This document shows positions 55,779 through 64,000 of a DNA stretch of 64,000 nucleotides, in pieces. Under the pieces are notes generated by a model. It saw nothing but the letters and a program-made list of their open reading frames with translations, made no database searches and was not told the DNA's origin. Origin of the DNA: Enterococcus plantarum. Lineage in GTDB: Bacteria; Bacillota; Bacilli; Lactobacillales; Enterococcaceae. Numbering within the stretch: position 1 is the first letter of the stretch; every line of letters starts with the position of its first letter. Position numbers and translations under genes: made by a program. The stretch is from positions 1 to 64,000 of the forward strand of contig NZ_MIKA01000010.1 of assembly GCF_001730295.1 (NCBI RefSeq), read 5' to 3'.

Positions 55779-56321
55779 TTGGAAGAAGAATATTCAAGAC
55801 GGAAGCAACAGCGTCCAGTATCCAACTCGAAATCGACGATTATAACTGTTATTTTATTGTTATTTATAAATACACTTGCACTAGGCTTTTTACTATTCTT
55901 AAATGTTCAAGCAAGCGCGAAGCAAGAAGAACAATTAAACAGTATAGAAAAACAAGTCAATCAGCTTGAACAAGCGCATGGAACAACAACTCAGTCATCG
56001 GTAGCTGATAACACAGAGCGCAATGTTCCTGTAAGAGAAAGTTCAACAACCGTGAGCAGACTGGAAGAATCTAGTTCGACCACTGAAATGTCAAGTCAAC
56101 CAGATCAAACAACAACCCCTTCATCAGAGGTTGCTGACGAGCAAACTGAAAGCTCAACTGAACAAAACGCCACACCTCCAGCAACTACTTACACTGTTCA
56201 GCCTGGAGATACACTCTCTGTAATTGCTGAAAAGAACAAATTATCACTTCAAGATTTAATGTTGAAAAATAATTTAAGTGATTCAACCGTTTATATCGGA
56301 CAAGTTTTATCATTACAATAG
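55779..56321 (+). CDS. LysM-domain membrane protein
   Basis: 180 residues from a TTG start (55779) with GGAG about 10 bases upstream. A basic cytoplasmic N-terminus (YSRRKQQRPVSNSKS), one membrane helix (~20-42, IITVILLLFINTLALGFLLF), a short coiled-coil-like part (EEQLNSIEKQVNQLEQ), a long Ser/Thr/Glu/Gln linker (~65-132) and a C-terminal LysM domain (~135-180, YTVQPGDTLSVIAEKNKLSLQDLM). It is a type II membrane protein whose LysM end binds peptidoglycan, linking membrane and wall. No catalytic domain. Single gene with its own promoter, operator and terminator. Confidence 0.88.
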   Translation: MEEEYSRRKQQRPVSNSKSTIITVILLLFINTLALGFLLFLNVQASAKQEEQLNSIEKQVNQLEQAHGTTTQSSVADNTERNVPVRESSTTVSRLEESSSTTEMSSQPDQTTTPSSEVADEQTESSTEQNATPPATTYTVQPGDTLSVIAEKNKLSLQDLMLKNNLSDSTVYIGQVLSLQ

Positions 56322-56374
56322 GCAATGATTTTCCCCTACATACAGTTTATCCAATTGATAAGCTTCGTTATTCA

Positions 56375-56422
56375 TAAAAAATGCGTTACAAAACTAAAAA
56401 AAGTTTTGTAACGCATTTTTTC
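56375..56422. terminator. Bidirectional terminator
   Basis: AAAATGCGTTACAAAACT (56378-56395) pairs perfectly with its complement (56403-56420), with A and T runs outside. It serves the LysM gene and the convergent phosphoesterase operon. Confidence 0.92.
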
Positions 56423-56438
56423 TTGAAACAACCAACAT

Positions 56439-57974
56439 TCATCCCTCTTGAGCACACGAATGATTGATCTTGTAATTCATATTTTTAGGCACTACTATCT
56501 CTTCTTTTGCCTGAATGTACGCAACAATTAATCCAACAATTTCTTCTGCCCCTTCATTAAGAACAGGACATTCCAGATAGGTTTTAAACCCGCCACCACC
56601 ACTTGCTCGATAATCACTTAAAGCAATCGTAAATTCATCTGTATCTTTGATCGGCTGGTTATTATAACGCAACTCGGTTACACGCTTTCCAGCCTTTTGG
56701 CAGAGATCGATCGTATAATCAATTCCAAAGAAAAAGTCAAAATGATAGTGTTCAATTTTAGGATACAAGTAATGGGTTGAAATGTTCACTTTATTTTGTT
56801 TGTCCAAACTAAAATAATCCATATTTTTGTCCACAACTTCTTTTAATTGAGCCCCAGTGATGTTTAGCGTAATCAGCTGATTTGTGTATGGATACGTCGC
56901 AATCACATCTCGCATCGTTACCTCTTTATGAAATCCAGGTGATGTATTTGCTAAAGAAACTACTGTGATTTGAGCATTACTAGCTTGTAATTGAATCGCT
57001 CCAATTAATTCTATCACTGGACTTCCATGCAGTGCCATCTCTAACTTGTCGCTCGCTAATGCATCGCTGTCCAGTTTGCCAATTGCTTGGTCCAAAAAGC
57101 TTTGTACTTTTGCTTCCAAAGGCTTTAATTCATTTACCAAATCAGAATCTGGAACAGCACTAGGTTTGCCTACACTCGCTGTTATATCTATGATATTATT
57201 CGTTTTTTCAATATCGATTTCAAAATAATTTAGCGCATTCGATGACGGTTGTACAACATAAGTACCATGCAGCAATTGTCCCTCGATCAATAAATGCTGA
57301 TGTCCTGTCAACAATAAATCAAAATCAAGTTCCTCACAGATTTTATAGCCAATATTTTCACGTGTTTTAGACAAGAGCTTCCCTGATTTCACGTCTCTTT
57401 CAAACCCGCCATGATAAATACAAATCGTAAGATCAACTTGTGGTTTCATTTCCTCTAGCGCCTGTTTTGCCGCTATAAATGGATCAGCTATCGTGATATC
57501 TTTGATATTGTCAGCTTTTTCCCAAACAGTGATATACTCTGTCACCACGCCGACAATGCCTACTCTTAAGCCATTCGCTACGGTTTTGATCGTCCACGGA
57601 AATTTTTTGGTATTAGTGCTTTTATCTAAGATATTCTCGCACACACAGGTTGCTTGAAGGGCATCTAGATACTGATACAAGTAACTTGTGCCATAATTAA
57701 CATCATGGTTCCCTAATGTGACAAAATCATAGCCAGCTTGATTCAAGACCGTTGCTTGAGGAAACCCTTCCTCCGGATGAGCTTGACAGTAGGTTGCTAA
57801 AGCTGAGCCTTGCAGCATATCTCCACCATCAATAATCAATGTATTCTCATCTTTTTGAAAGTTTGGCATACATTTCAATAGCCCCATATCTTTTTCTTGT
57901 GTATCCGCATAATTGGTTGGAAATAAATAGCCGTGAACATCTGATGTATAGTAAATTTTAAGTTGTTGCTTCAT
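56439..57974 (-). CDS. UshA-like metallophosphoesterase/5'-nucleotidase (511 residues), last gene of the phn operon
   Basis: Calcineurin-like N-terminal domain (1-~270) with the two-metal motifs TSDVHGYL (~10), DGGDMLQGS (~49), LGNHDVNYG (~92), IYHGGFERD and LLTGHQHLLIEG (~225). A 5'-nucleotidase C-terminal domain follows (~310-500, ATYPYTNQLITLNITGAQLKEVVDKNMDYF and LSDYRASGGGGF). There is no signal peptide, in contrast to secreted UshA or YfkN, so it should act in the cytoplasm on phosphomonoesters or cyclic phosphodiesters. It overlaps the preceding phosphoesterase gene by 17 bp. Placement after phnDCEE suggests it hydrolyses the imported phosphorus compound. Confidence 0.88.
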   Translation of the reverse strand: MKQQLKIYYTSDVHGYLFPTNYADTQEKDMGLLKCMPNFQKDENTLIIDGGDMLQGSALATYCQAHPEEGFPQATVLNQAGYDFVTLGNHDVNYGTSYLYQYLDALQATCVCENILDKSTNTKKFPWTIKTVANGLRVGIVGVVTEYITVWEKADNIKDITIADPFIAAKQALEEMKPQVDLTICIYHGGFERDVKSGKLLSKTRENIGYKICEELDFDLLLTGHQHLLIEGQLLHGTYVVQPSSNALNYFEIDIEKTNNIIDITASVGKPSAVPDSDLVNELKPLEAKVQSFLDQAIGKLDSDALASDKLEMALHGSPVIELIGAIQLQASNAQITVVSLANTSPGFHKEVTMRDVIATYPYTNQLITLNITGAQLKEVVDKNMDYFSLDKQNKVNISTHYLYPKIEHYHFDFFFGIDYTIDLCQKAGKRVTELRYNNQPIKDTDEFTIALSDYRASGGGGFKTYLECPVLNEGAEEIVGLIVAYIQAKEEIVVPKNMNYKINHSCAQEG

Positions 57975-59193
57975 CTTGTTTCACCTCATTCCTGTATTGA
58001 TTCATATTAATCCAAGCTATATATTCGTCAAACAGATTATAAATATAATTTGTTTCCAAACGATAACTTGGAAAGATTGGTTCATTAGTCGTTACTCGAT
58101 AACTCGATTGGTCAGGTATGAGTTGGCCATTTACTATGGTTAGACCTTCAATAGGTTGTCTTAACAGTAGCTCTTTCAGTTCGCTTTGAGAGACATGGTA
58201 GGTTGATAGCGTATACGGTGGCCTAAAGCTGCTTAAAAAAGAGCCAATTGTTGTTCCTTTTACGTTAACAGCATAAAACGTTCCTGGAACTTTCTTCGCT
58301 AAATATTGTGGAAAACAGCTTAGATCAAGTTTTTTTTCCAACCATTTTTTGTAATCTGACTGATCGTACAAAGAGTAACTAGCTGGTGCAACTTTTTCGG
58401 TACTGATCAATTGAGCTTTTTTATCTGTCACTTGATTTTCTTGAATCGAAAAAGTTAATTCTCCAATGTAATTGCCTCGATAGCCAGGTTGGACAAATGC
58501 TGTATTGTTTACTATTCCTGCATTGATTCGATGCTGATGCCCACATACCACACCGTCGATCCCAACTATTTCACTAATGATTCGATAAGTCTGATCTTCT
58601 CCTGTATCGTATTGCGTAGGCTGCCCTGTGTCCATATCCCGTTCAATCCCGCCATGGTAGCTGACAATCAACACATCGACCTGTTCACGCACAAGCGGTA
58701 CCCAGCGGTTCAAACTCTCAAGCACATTGATGAATTTCAAATCCTTAATTTGATCATAATCAGTGATTTGGGGCATTGCACCAGTGATCACACCAATTAC
58801 ACCAACTTTCAACTCACCACGTTCAATAATCGTATACGGCTCAAAAATCAATTCATCTGCTAAATCTAAGACGTTGGCGCAAAGGTACTGACCGTTAAAC
58901 GCAGCAACTTGACGCTTCAAAAAATCAATTCCATAATCGAAATCATGATTTCCTGGAACCATTACATCAAATCCAATAGTATTGGCTAATTCAATCAAAG
59001 GCGAAATAGCCATAGTGGTATTAAAAAAAGTAGTCTCAGGACTACCCACTAAAAAATCACCATTGTCGATCAGAATCGGTTCATGATACTTTTCAGCAAT
59101 CGCAGGAAGAGAACAAAGACCGTTCTCTCCATTTGCTGCGGCTGTTAAAAAACCATGGACATCTGTTGTACTTAATATCGTTACTTTATCCAT
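57958..59193 (-). CDS. UshA-like metallophosphoesterase/5'-nucleotidase (411 residues)
   Basis: Same fold as its neighbour but 100 residues shorter. Metal motifs STTDVHGFL (~8), DNGDFLVGS (~45), PGNHDFDYG (~85), SYHGGIERD (~180) and GVVCGHQHRINAG (~215) are all present. The C-terminal nucleotidase domain is shortened (SQSELKELLLRQPIEGL near 340), so substrate choice probably differs. No signal peptide, hence cytoplasmic. It starts 17 bp after the second phnE gene (GAGGATAG site). The two paralogues arose by duplication or paired recruitment into this transport operon. Confidence 0.87.
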   Translation of the reverse strand: MDKVTILSTTDVHGFLTAAANGENGLCSLPAIAEKYHEPILIDNGDFLVGSPETTFFNTTMAISPLIELANTIGFDVMVPGNHDFDYGIDFLKRQVAAFNGQYLCANVLDLADELIFEPYTIIERGELKVGVIGVITGAMPQITDYDQIKDLKFINVLESLNRWVPLVREQVDVLIVSYHGGIERDMDTGQPTQYDTGEDQTYRIISEIVGIDGVVCGHQHRINAGIVNNTAFVQPGYRGNYIGELTFSIQENQVTDKKAQLISTEKVAPASYSLYDQSDYKKWLEKKLDLSCFPQYLAKKVPGTFYAVNVKGTTIGSFLSSFRPPYTLSTYHVSQSELKELLLRQPIEGLTIVNGQLIPDQSSYRVTTNEPIFPSYRLETNYIYNLFDEYIAWINMNQYRNEVKQDEATT

Positions 59194-59210
59194 TTTTCTA
59201 TCCTCACGAA

Positions 59211-59993
59211 TTACTGTAGTTTTTTACGTAAATAACCAGTTACAGCATCGATTAAAAATACTGTAATAATGATTCCGAACAAGATAATCCCGACTTTATC
59301 CCAGGCTCTTGCCTGAATCGCAAAAATCATTGGCGCACCAATTCCACCGGCTCCAACTAACCCAAGTGTTGCAGCACTGCGAACGGCTATTTCAAAGTGG
59401 TTCAACGCTAATGACAAAAAGGTTGGAATCAATTGAGGCAAGCGCGCATAAAACATTGTCTGCCAAAAATTAGCCCCCACAGCAGTCATTGATTCTACTG
59501 GCGCCTCATCCATCGCTTCGATTTCTTCGGTATATAATTTACCTAACATTCCGATCTGATGAACGCCGATTGCCAAGACCCCAGCAAATGGGCCAGGACC
59601 AACCATCTTCACAAAAATAATAGCATAAACAAGTTCTGGAAAAGCTCTTAAGACATTACAAATGAACTTACCGATTTTTGAAACGATCGTATTTGATTTC
59701 CATAGGTTGTGGGCGCTGATAAACGTTAGAGGTAATGCTAATACTGTCGCAATAACGGTTCCTAAAAAAGCGATCCCGATCGTTAACAATAACAAACTTA
59801 GTAAATCTTCACCGCTTCCATCATAAATGTATCCCCAATCAGGTTGGAATAATCCTGAAAATACGGATTTAACCATATCAAAAGACATATTTCCAGCTTC
59901 AGAATAATCAATCCCCGCTGCCGAATAAAGAATGATTGCTAAAACAATAATGATCGGCAAATAGCTTTTTAACTTTCGATTCATGCTCATCAT
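59211..59993 (-). CDS. phnE: Phosphonate-type ABC transporter permease (second PhnE)
   Basis: 260 residues, about six membrane helices, with the inner-membrane-component loop EAMDEAPVESMTAVGANFWQTMFYARLPQLIPTFLSLALNHFEI (coupling helix, ~150-195) and VGAGGIGAPMIF. It starts within the stop of the first phnE (ATGA overlap). With its partner it forms a heterodimeric channel for the PhnC ATPase and PhnD receptor. The gene symbol reflects family; the transported compound is not known. Confidence 0.88.
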   Translation of the reverse strand: MMSMNRKLKSYLPIIIVLAIILYSAAGIDYSEAGNMSFDMVKSVFSGLFQPDWGYIYDGSGEDLLSLLLLTIGIAFLGTVIATVLALPLTFISAHNLWKSNTIVSKIGKFICNVLRAFPELVYAIIFVKMVGPGPFAGVLAIGVHQIGMLGKLYTEEIEAMDEAPVESMTAVGANFWQTMFYARLPQLIPTFLSLALNHFEIAVRSAATLGLVGAGGIGAPMIFAIQARAWDKVGIILFGIIITVFLIDAVTGYLRKKLQ

Positions 59994-60769
59994 ACCAACC
60001 TCTTTCTGATCATTTCACTGATCCAATCGATTGTGATCACCACAACTAAAATAGATAAAATAATGATCGACACTCGGTCATAGCGCATCAAGCTCAATGA
60101 CGAATTTAAAATCACACCGATTCCACCAGCACCAACATACCCTAGAATCGTTGATGCACGAATGTTGACTTCAAATGCATACAAAGAATAGCTGGCAACT
60201 TGGTGCGATATTTGCGGTGCAATTGACCAAAAAGCAATCTGAGTCTTTGTTGCACCAACTGATTCAGCTGCTTCGATTGGTCCAAGATCGATTGTTTCGA
60301 TAGCTTCGTAAACTAATTGTGAAACCATCCCAAATGTGAAAACAGCAATCGTTAAGACCCCCGTGAATTCACCGATCCCAAACATTGCTACAAACAGTGC
60401 CGCCAGCAATAGGTTAGGAATTGTCCGGACGATACTCATAAAAAAACGAATGATTGTTGTTATAAAAAAGTTTCTGGTTACAACTGTTGTCGCTAGAAAT
60501 GCAAACGGCACAGCACATATTACGCCAAGCGTGGTTCCAACTACAGACATTTTGATTGTTTTCAACATCGGCTCAATGATTTTAGGAATATACCCCCAAT
60601 CAGGACTAAGAAAACGTTGTAAAAAAATGCCCATCTGATCTAAGTTATTAAAAACATCTGCCATTTCGGCGCCAGTCACACGTGCACTTGAATACACACA
60701 TAAAAGGAGCAATACTACGATAAATAAATGCTTATATAAATCACGGTGAATCGTATCTTTTACCTTCAT
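59990..60769 (-). CDS. phnE: Phosphonate-type ABC transporter permease (first PhnE)
   Basis: 259 residues, six membrane helices, coupling loop ETIDLGPIEAAESVGATKTQIAFWSIAPQI (~150-180) and LGYVGAGGIGVILNSSL. Its ATG overlaps the phnC stop (TAATG), so translation is coupled. It is clearly related to the second PhnE but diverged, as is usual for phnE pairs in Firmicutes. Confidence 0.88.
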   Translation of the reverse strand: MKVKDTIHRDLYKHLFIVVLLLLCVYSSARVTGAEMADVFNNLDQMGIFLQRFLSPDWGYIPKIIEPMLKTIKMSVVGTTLGVICAVPFAFLATTVVTRNFFITTIIRFFMSIVRTIPNLLLAALFVAMFGIGEFTGVLTIAVFTFGMVSQLVYEAIETIDLGPIEAAESVGATKTQIAFWSIAPQISHQVASYSLYAFEVNIRASTILGYVGAGGIGVILNSSLSLMRYDRVSIIILSILVVVITIDWISEMIRKRLV

Positions 60770-61533
60770 TACGCAACACCTTCAGTTTGTTTCAAAATAT
60801 CCGCACCATAAATACTCGTCAAGACTTCATCAGTCGCTTCTGCTGCAGTCCCATCAAAAACAACTTCTCCATCACGTAAACCAATGATTCGACTAGAAAA
60901 TTCACGGGCTAAATCGACAGAGTGAAGATTGATCACTACAGTGTGATTCAACTCCTGATTGATTTTCTTTAAGTCTTTCATGATTTTTTGTGTCGTGATT
61001 GGATCTAATGACGCTACCGGTTCATCTGCTAAAATAATCGATGCTTGTTGAACCAACGTTCTTGCGATCGACACACGCTGTTGTTGCCCACCACTTAACT
61101 CATCACTTCTTGAATGAAGCTTATCTGCTAGGCCAACACGATCTAACGCGTCATTGACTAATGCATAGTCCTCTTTTGAGAAAATCCCAAAGATACTTTT
61201 CAGCGTGGAATAATAGCCTAGTCGACCTGAAATAACATTTTTTTGAACAGAACTTTTTTTTACTAAATTAAAATGTTGAAAAATCATGCCGATATTTCTA
61301 CGAATTCTGCGTAAATCTCTTTTATTGGCTTTCGTGATCGAAGCACCATCGATGTTAATATTGCCTTCAGTGATTTCATTTAACCGATTGATCGAGCGTA
61401 ACAATGTACTTTTACCCGCGCCACTTAATCCAATCACTGACACAAACTCACCGTCGTTGATGGTTAAATTAATATTTTTAAGTCCTTTAACCCCATTATT
61501 GTAGGTTTTTGTTACATTTTCAAACTGAATCAT
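60769..61533 (-). CDS. phnC: Phosphonate-type ABC transporter ATP-binding protein
   Basis: 254 residues. Walker [20 protein letters not shown] (~33-51), Q-loop [21 protein letters not shown] (PhnC-typical), signature [15 protein letters not shown], Walker [14 protein letters not shown] and H-loop [10 protein letters not shown]. It powers the PhnE pair. AAAGGAG precedes the ATG. It is separated from phnD by ~170 bp containing a terminator-like dispersed hairpin, so the ATPase and permeases are likely expressed below the binding protein. Confidence 0.92.
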   Translation of the reverse strand: MIQFENVTKTYNNGVKGLKNINLTINDGEFVSVIGLSGAGKSTLLRSINRLNEITEGNINIDGASITKANKRDLRRIRRNIGMIFQHFNLVKKSSVQKNVISGRLGYYSTLKSIFGIFSKEDYALVNDALDRVGLADKLHSRSDELSGGQQQRVSIARTLVQQASIILADEPVASLDPITTQKIMKDLKKINQELNHTVVINLHSVDLAREFSSRIIGLRDGEVVFDGTAAEATDEVLTSIYGADILKQTEGVA

Positions 61534-61560
61534 GATTTCTCCTTTTTAATAAAAAAATAG

Positions 61561-61640
61561 AAAAGGCTGAGACAAAACTAATTCCTAGTTTTGTTTCAGG
61601 CTCTAAATCCGAATAAACGGCGAGAAAAAAGCAGCTCCTT
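61561..61640 (-). terminator. Dispersed hairpin element, copy C (between phnD and phnC)
   Basis: GGCTGAGACAAAACTA (61565-61580) pairs with TAGTTTTGTTTCAGGCT (61586-61602), T-rich on the minus side, followed by CTAAATCCGAATAAACG. Within the phn operon it would act as a partial terminator or mRNA 3' stabiliser for phnD. Confidence 0.7.
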
Positions 61641-61706
61641 TTTATTTATCAAAGCTAAAGGCTTTTGTCTCGTCCTCGTTAGGTCACTCATTCATGTCGC
61701 AACGCT

Positions 61707-62636
61707 TTATTCTGCTGCTTTTTCTGTATATTCTTCGACTGTATCGTAATTTTTATCGTCCGCTTCTACATAGCCTTTGTGTCCCCACATTGCCATCGCT
61801 TCTGCGCCTTCTGAATCTTTGGGCATTGCCAAGAAAACCTCTTTGACTTTTGCTTGTAGGTCTTTATCCATCTTAGGTTGAACGGCGATTGCATCATTTG
61901 GAATATCACCATCTGTTAGATATAAGACTTTTAACTCTTTAAACAAGTCATCTTTTTCAAATTTTGAGGCAAACACATTACGTGCTCCTTCAAAAACAAA
62001 ACAAGCGTCTTGCTGGCCATTCAAAACAGCGGTAATTTCACTTGGAATATCATTAACCGTTGTCAGTGTGACATCCTTCGTTGGATCGATCCCTACTTCT
62101 TTCATTTCAACAACTGGATAAATATAGCCGCTGGCTGAATTGGGACTTAAGCTCGCGATTTTTTTGCCTTTTAAGTCTTTCAAAGAATCAATTCCGCTAT
62201 CTGCTCGTACAAGCACTTCACCTTTGAAGGTGCTAGATAATTTATCCGCTTCTGGTTTCCCAGTTTCACGGTTGAACGCGCCTAGTTCAGAAGATAGAAT
62301 CGCTGTGGCAGCTTTTTGATTACGTGCTTGAACGTATGCTGATGGCGGCATGATCCCGATATCTACTTTGCCTGATGCCATAGCCTCAACGATTGTTGAA
62401 TAATCTGTTGCTAACGTAACATTGACGTCACGTCCTAATTTTTCTGACAAATAGTTTGCGAAAGGTTTCGCTTTTGCTTCCATTGAGCCATCGTTGTTGG
62501 TTGGTACAAATTGTAATTCTAATGGCTTCGTATCATCCGCAGCTTTTTTATCGCCACCTGACCCACATCCTGTAAGTAACCCAACACTCAAACCAATAAC
62601 AGATAGCAACCCTAACAATTTCGTTCTCTTTTTCAC
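61707..62636 (-). CDS. phnD: Phosphate/phosphite/phosphonate-binding lipoprotein
   Basis: 309 residues from a GTG at 62636, preferred because AAGGG lies 9 bases upstream and the protein then begins with a normal lipoprotein signal (KKRTKLLGLLSVIGLS ... LLTGC lipobox). The ATG at 62645 has no room for a ribosome site. Type II periplasmic-binding fold of the PhnD family: LQFVPTNNDGSMEAKAKPFANYL, GKVDIGIMPPSAYVQARN, SLSPNSASGYIYP and DIPNDAIAVQPK. It captures a phosphorus oxyanion or phosphonate outside the membrane and delivers it to PhnE. Confidence 0.9.
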   Translation of the reverse strand: MKKRTKLLGLLSVIGLSVGLLTGCGSGGDKKAADDTKPLELQFVPTNNDGSMEAKAKPFANYLSEKLGRDVNVTLATDYSTIVEAMASGKVDIGIMPPSAYVQARNQKAATAILSSELGAFNRETGKPEADKLSSTFKGEVLVRADSGIDSLKDLKGKKIASLSPNSASGYIYPVVEMKEVGIDPTKDVTLTTVNDIPSEITAVLNGQQDACFVFEGARNVFASKFEKDDLFKELKVLYLTDGDIPNDAIAVQPKMDKDLQAKVKEVFLAMPKDSEGAEAMAMWGHKGYVEADDKNYDTVEEYTEKAAE

Positions 62637-62717
62637 TCTTTCCATCCCTTCGCATGTCGATATTCCTAAAGTTGAAATTACTCTCCTACTTTAGCTATAT
62701 CCATTGTATTTTAGTGG

Positions 62718-62756
62718 TGTAAATTTATCATAATAATGGCGTAAATGTTGTGTAAA
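62718..62756 (-). promoter_or_regulatory. Phased PhoP-box-like hexamers upstream of phnD
   Basis: On the minus strand TTTACA (62751-62756), TTTACG (62740-62745) and TTTACA (62718-62723), with a degenerate ATTATG at 62729-62734 completing an exact 11-bp period. A TAAAAT/TACAAT -10 region follows. Bacillus PhoP boxes are TT(A/T/C)ACA direct repeats with ~5-bp gaps, so control by phosphate starvation is likely. Confidence 0.65.
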
Positions 62757-62955
62757 TTTTCTGAAATCCGCTTCATTATTATTTATGTAAATCAATCGTG
62801 CAATTGCCTGTTACTATTCAGTAAATTCTACTGTTTTTATCCTTAAAAATGAACGTAACAAACTAAATTTAGTATAGCATAAATCTCCTTTTTTTCTAGA
62901 CTAGTTTTCATTTCTCTCTTATTTTATGGTCTGATCTATTTTTATTTTAAAGTAG
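62757..62955. other. Intergenic region upstream of the phn operon
   Basis: No gene. AT-rich sequence between the Pho-box-like array and the terminator of the siderophore-binding protein gene; nothing further recognised. Confidence 0.5.
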
Positions 62956-62981
62956 AAAAAACCTTTATTACAAAGGTTTTT
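62956..62981 (-). terminator. Terminator downstream of the siderophore-type binding protein gene
   Basis: AAAAACCTTT pairs perfectly with AAAGGTTTTT around a five-base loop, with T-runs in both directions. It lies about 140 bp after the stop at 63122. Confidence 0.8.
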
Positions 62982-63121
62982 GAGTGTTTCGTACTATTTG
63001 TTGTTCTTCAATAACACTAAACTCTTGTTATCCTTTCATTCTTTGAATGTAGTCAAAAAAAGGGGGGCTATTACTCATAGAGTCTTGACCCAACCTCCTT
63101 TGATACAGAATAGACGATTGC

Positions 63122-64000
63122 TTATTTTTCCGGATACATTTGATCCGCTAATTTTTCAATTCCATCTAATGATTGGTAGCCATAACCAAACATATAATTA
63201 TAATCCATCGCATAAACTTTTTTGTTTTTTATGGCTTTCATACTTGAAAGTTTTGGATTTTTCAAGACTTCATTGATCATTTTATCGCCAGAAATCCCTT
63301 CTTTCAACGTGCTCCAATCTGCTACAATCAAAACATCAGGATCTGTTTCAATCAATTTTTCTATACTGACTTCACCTTTTTCATCTCTGAAAACATTGTC
63401 TAGTTTCACCATTTTGAAAATGTCATTGAAAAACGTTTCATTATTTGCAGGATAAACATATAATTCAGCTGGATCTGTTGTATGAAGATAAGCAAACGTT
63501 TGGTCTTCTTTGATTTTCGTAAGTTTTTTCTCGACATTGGCTTGACGCTCTTTCAACTCTGCCTTGAATGTGCCTGCTTTATCCGTTACATTGAATACTT
63601 TGCCTAAATTATCGATATCATCATAAACAGAATTAAATGTGCCACCCGTCACAGAAGAATTCAATACGAAGGTTTTGATTCCCATTTCATTTAGCGTATC
63701 AACAGTACCGACACCCCAGTCTTGGTTATCAAACAGCCCCCCGCGTCCATAGATCAAATCTGGATCAACACTTAGCGCCATTTCTTTGCCAATATAATCG
63801 GTAGATAAATGATTCAATTCATTAAACTCTTTTTCGACTGCTTTATCAGGTTCGCCAAATACTGCACCGACACCAACAATTTTATCTTTTAAGCCTAAAT
63901 GCAGTAATAACTCTGCTGCAGGTTGTGTATTCGCTAGAACTTTTTCTGGTGCTTTATCAAAAGTTTGTTCTTTCTTTTTCCAACTTTCCGCACCTTCTGC
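63122..64000 (-). CDS. Iron-siderophore-type ABC transporter substrate-binding protein (5' end outside window)
   Basis: At least 293 residues; the frame is open to the window edge, so the N-terminus and lipobox are not visible. Class III binding-protein features: KAPEKVLANTQPAAELLLHLGLKDKIVGVGA at the visible N-terminal part, PDLIYGRGGLFDNQDWGVGT, a long connecting helix (~130-165 of the visible part) and DPDVLIVADWSTL in the second lobe. This is the FecB/FhuD/BtuF fold, which binds ferric siderophores, haem or cobalamin. An internal ATG at 63817 is not the true start. Permease and ATPase genes are expected to the right of the window. Confidence 0.85.
   Translation of the reverse strand, partial: AEGAESWKKKEQTFDKAPEKVLANTQPAAELLLHLGLKDKIVGVGAVFGEPDKAVEKEFNELNHLSTDYIGKEMALSVDPDLIYGRGGLFDNQDWGVGTVDTLNEMGIKTFVLNSSVTGGTFNSVYDDIDNLGKVFNVTDKAGTFKAELKERQANVEKKLTKIKEDQTFAYLHTTDPAELYVYPANNETFFNDIFKMVKLDNVFRDEKGEVSIEKLIETDPDVLIVADWSTLKEGISGDKMINEVLKNPKLSSMKAIKNKKVYAMDYNYMFGYGYQSLDGIEKLADQMYPEK

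Overview
The window reads as chromosomal DNA of a low-GC Gram-positive coccus, most likely Enterococcus. The reasons are WxL-domain surface proteins with a DUF916/DUF3324 partner, several sortase-anchored proteins, a chromosomal Fst-type toxin with its antisense RNA, a complete kdpFABCDE potassium locus, strong AGGAGG-type ribosome sites and AT-rich spacers. I cannot name the species. No rRNA, tRNA, CRISPR array or insertion sequence was found.

Left part (1-26 kb) is accessory surface biology, almost all on the minus strand. A large adhesin runs off the left edge, preceded by a winged-helix regulator. Next is a ten-gene WxL locus (17568 down to 4548): a 1037-residue WxL protein, a small FPSTG-anchored protein, two short WxL proteins, the WxL-interacting protein, a two-helix membrane protein, a YfhO-like polytopic protein, two lipoproteins and a second polytopic GT-C-like protein. 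Hairpin terminators inside this operon may set relative dosage. Immediately upstream lies a tyrosine recombinase gene enclosed by a perfect 17-bp inverted repeat (17998-18014 and 19516-19532). The right arm forms half of an intrinsic terminator whose other half is fixed outside the repeat, and a candidate promoter inside the segment points into it. This layout looks like a self-encoded invertible promoter that could switch the WxL operon on and off, and is the main finding. Further right are a DUF4822 secreted protein, an LPNTG protein with three 81-residue DUF1542-like repeats, an LPKMG protein with a degenerate sorting signal, and a small frameshifted regulator-like gene.

Middle part (26-44 kb): a PNPOx-like protein; a repeat-rich non-coding stretch; a CatE-like dioxygenase plus nitroreductase pair under a promoter covered by a TACT-N7-AGTA operator; a nitroreductase/DUF1304 pair divergent from a possibly leaderless ArsR-type gene; a quinone-oxidoreductase-like MDR enzyme; a MacB/FtsX-type exporter; glycerate kinase; and kdpFABCDE, with an unannotated-size KdpF and a 121-bp tandem duplication between kdpB and kdpC. 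An Fst toxin/RNA II unit sits between kdpF and glutathione peroxidase.

Right part (44-64 kb) is metabolic: an AraC regulator fused to a GH39-like domain, divergent from an M20 amidohydrolase/MFS/M20 deacylase operon; another MFS exporter; a CX4C flavin disulfide reductase; a GH1 beta-glucosidase; a LysM membrane protein; and a phnDCEE transporter operon ending in two leaderless UshA-like phosphoesterases, preceded by phased PhoP-box-like hexamers. A siderophore-type binding protein runs off the right edge.
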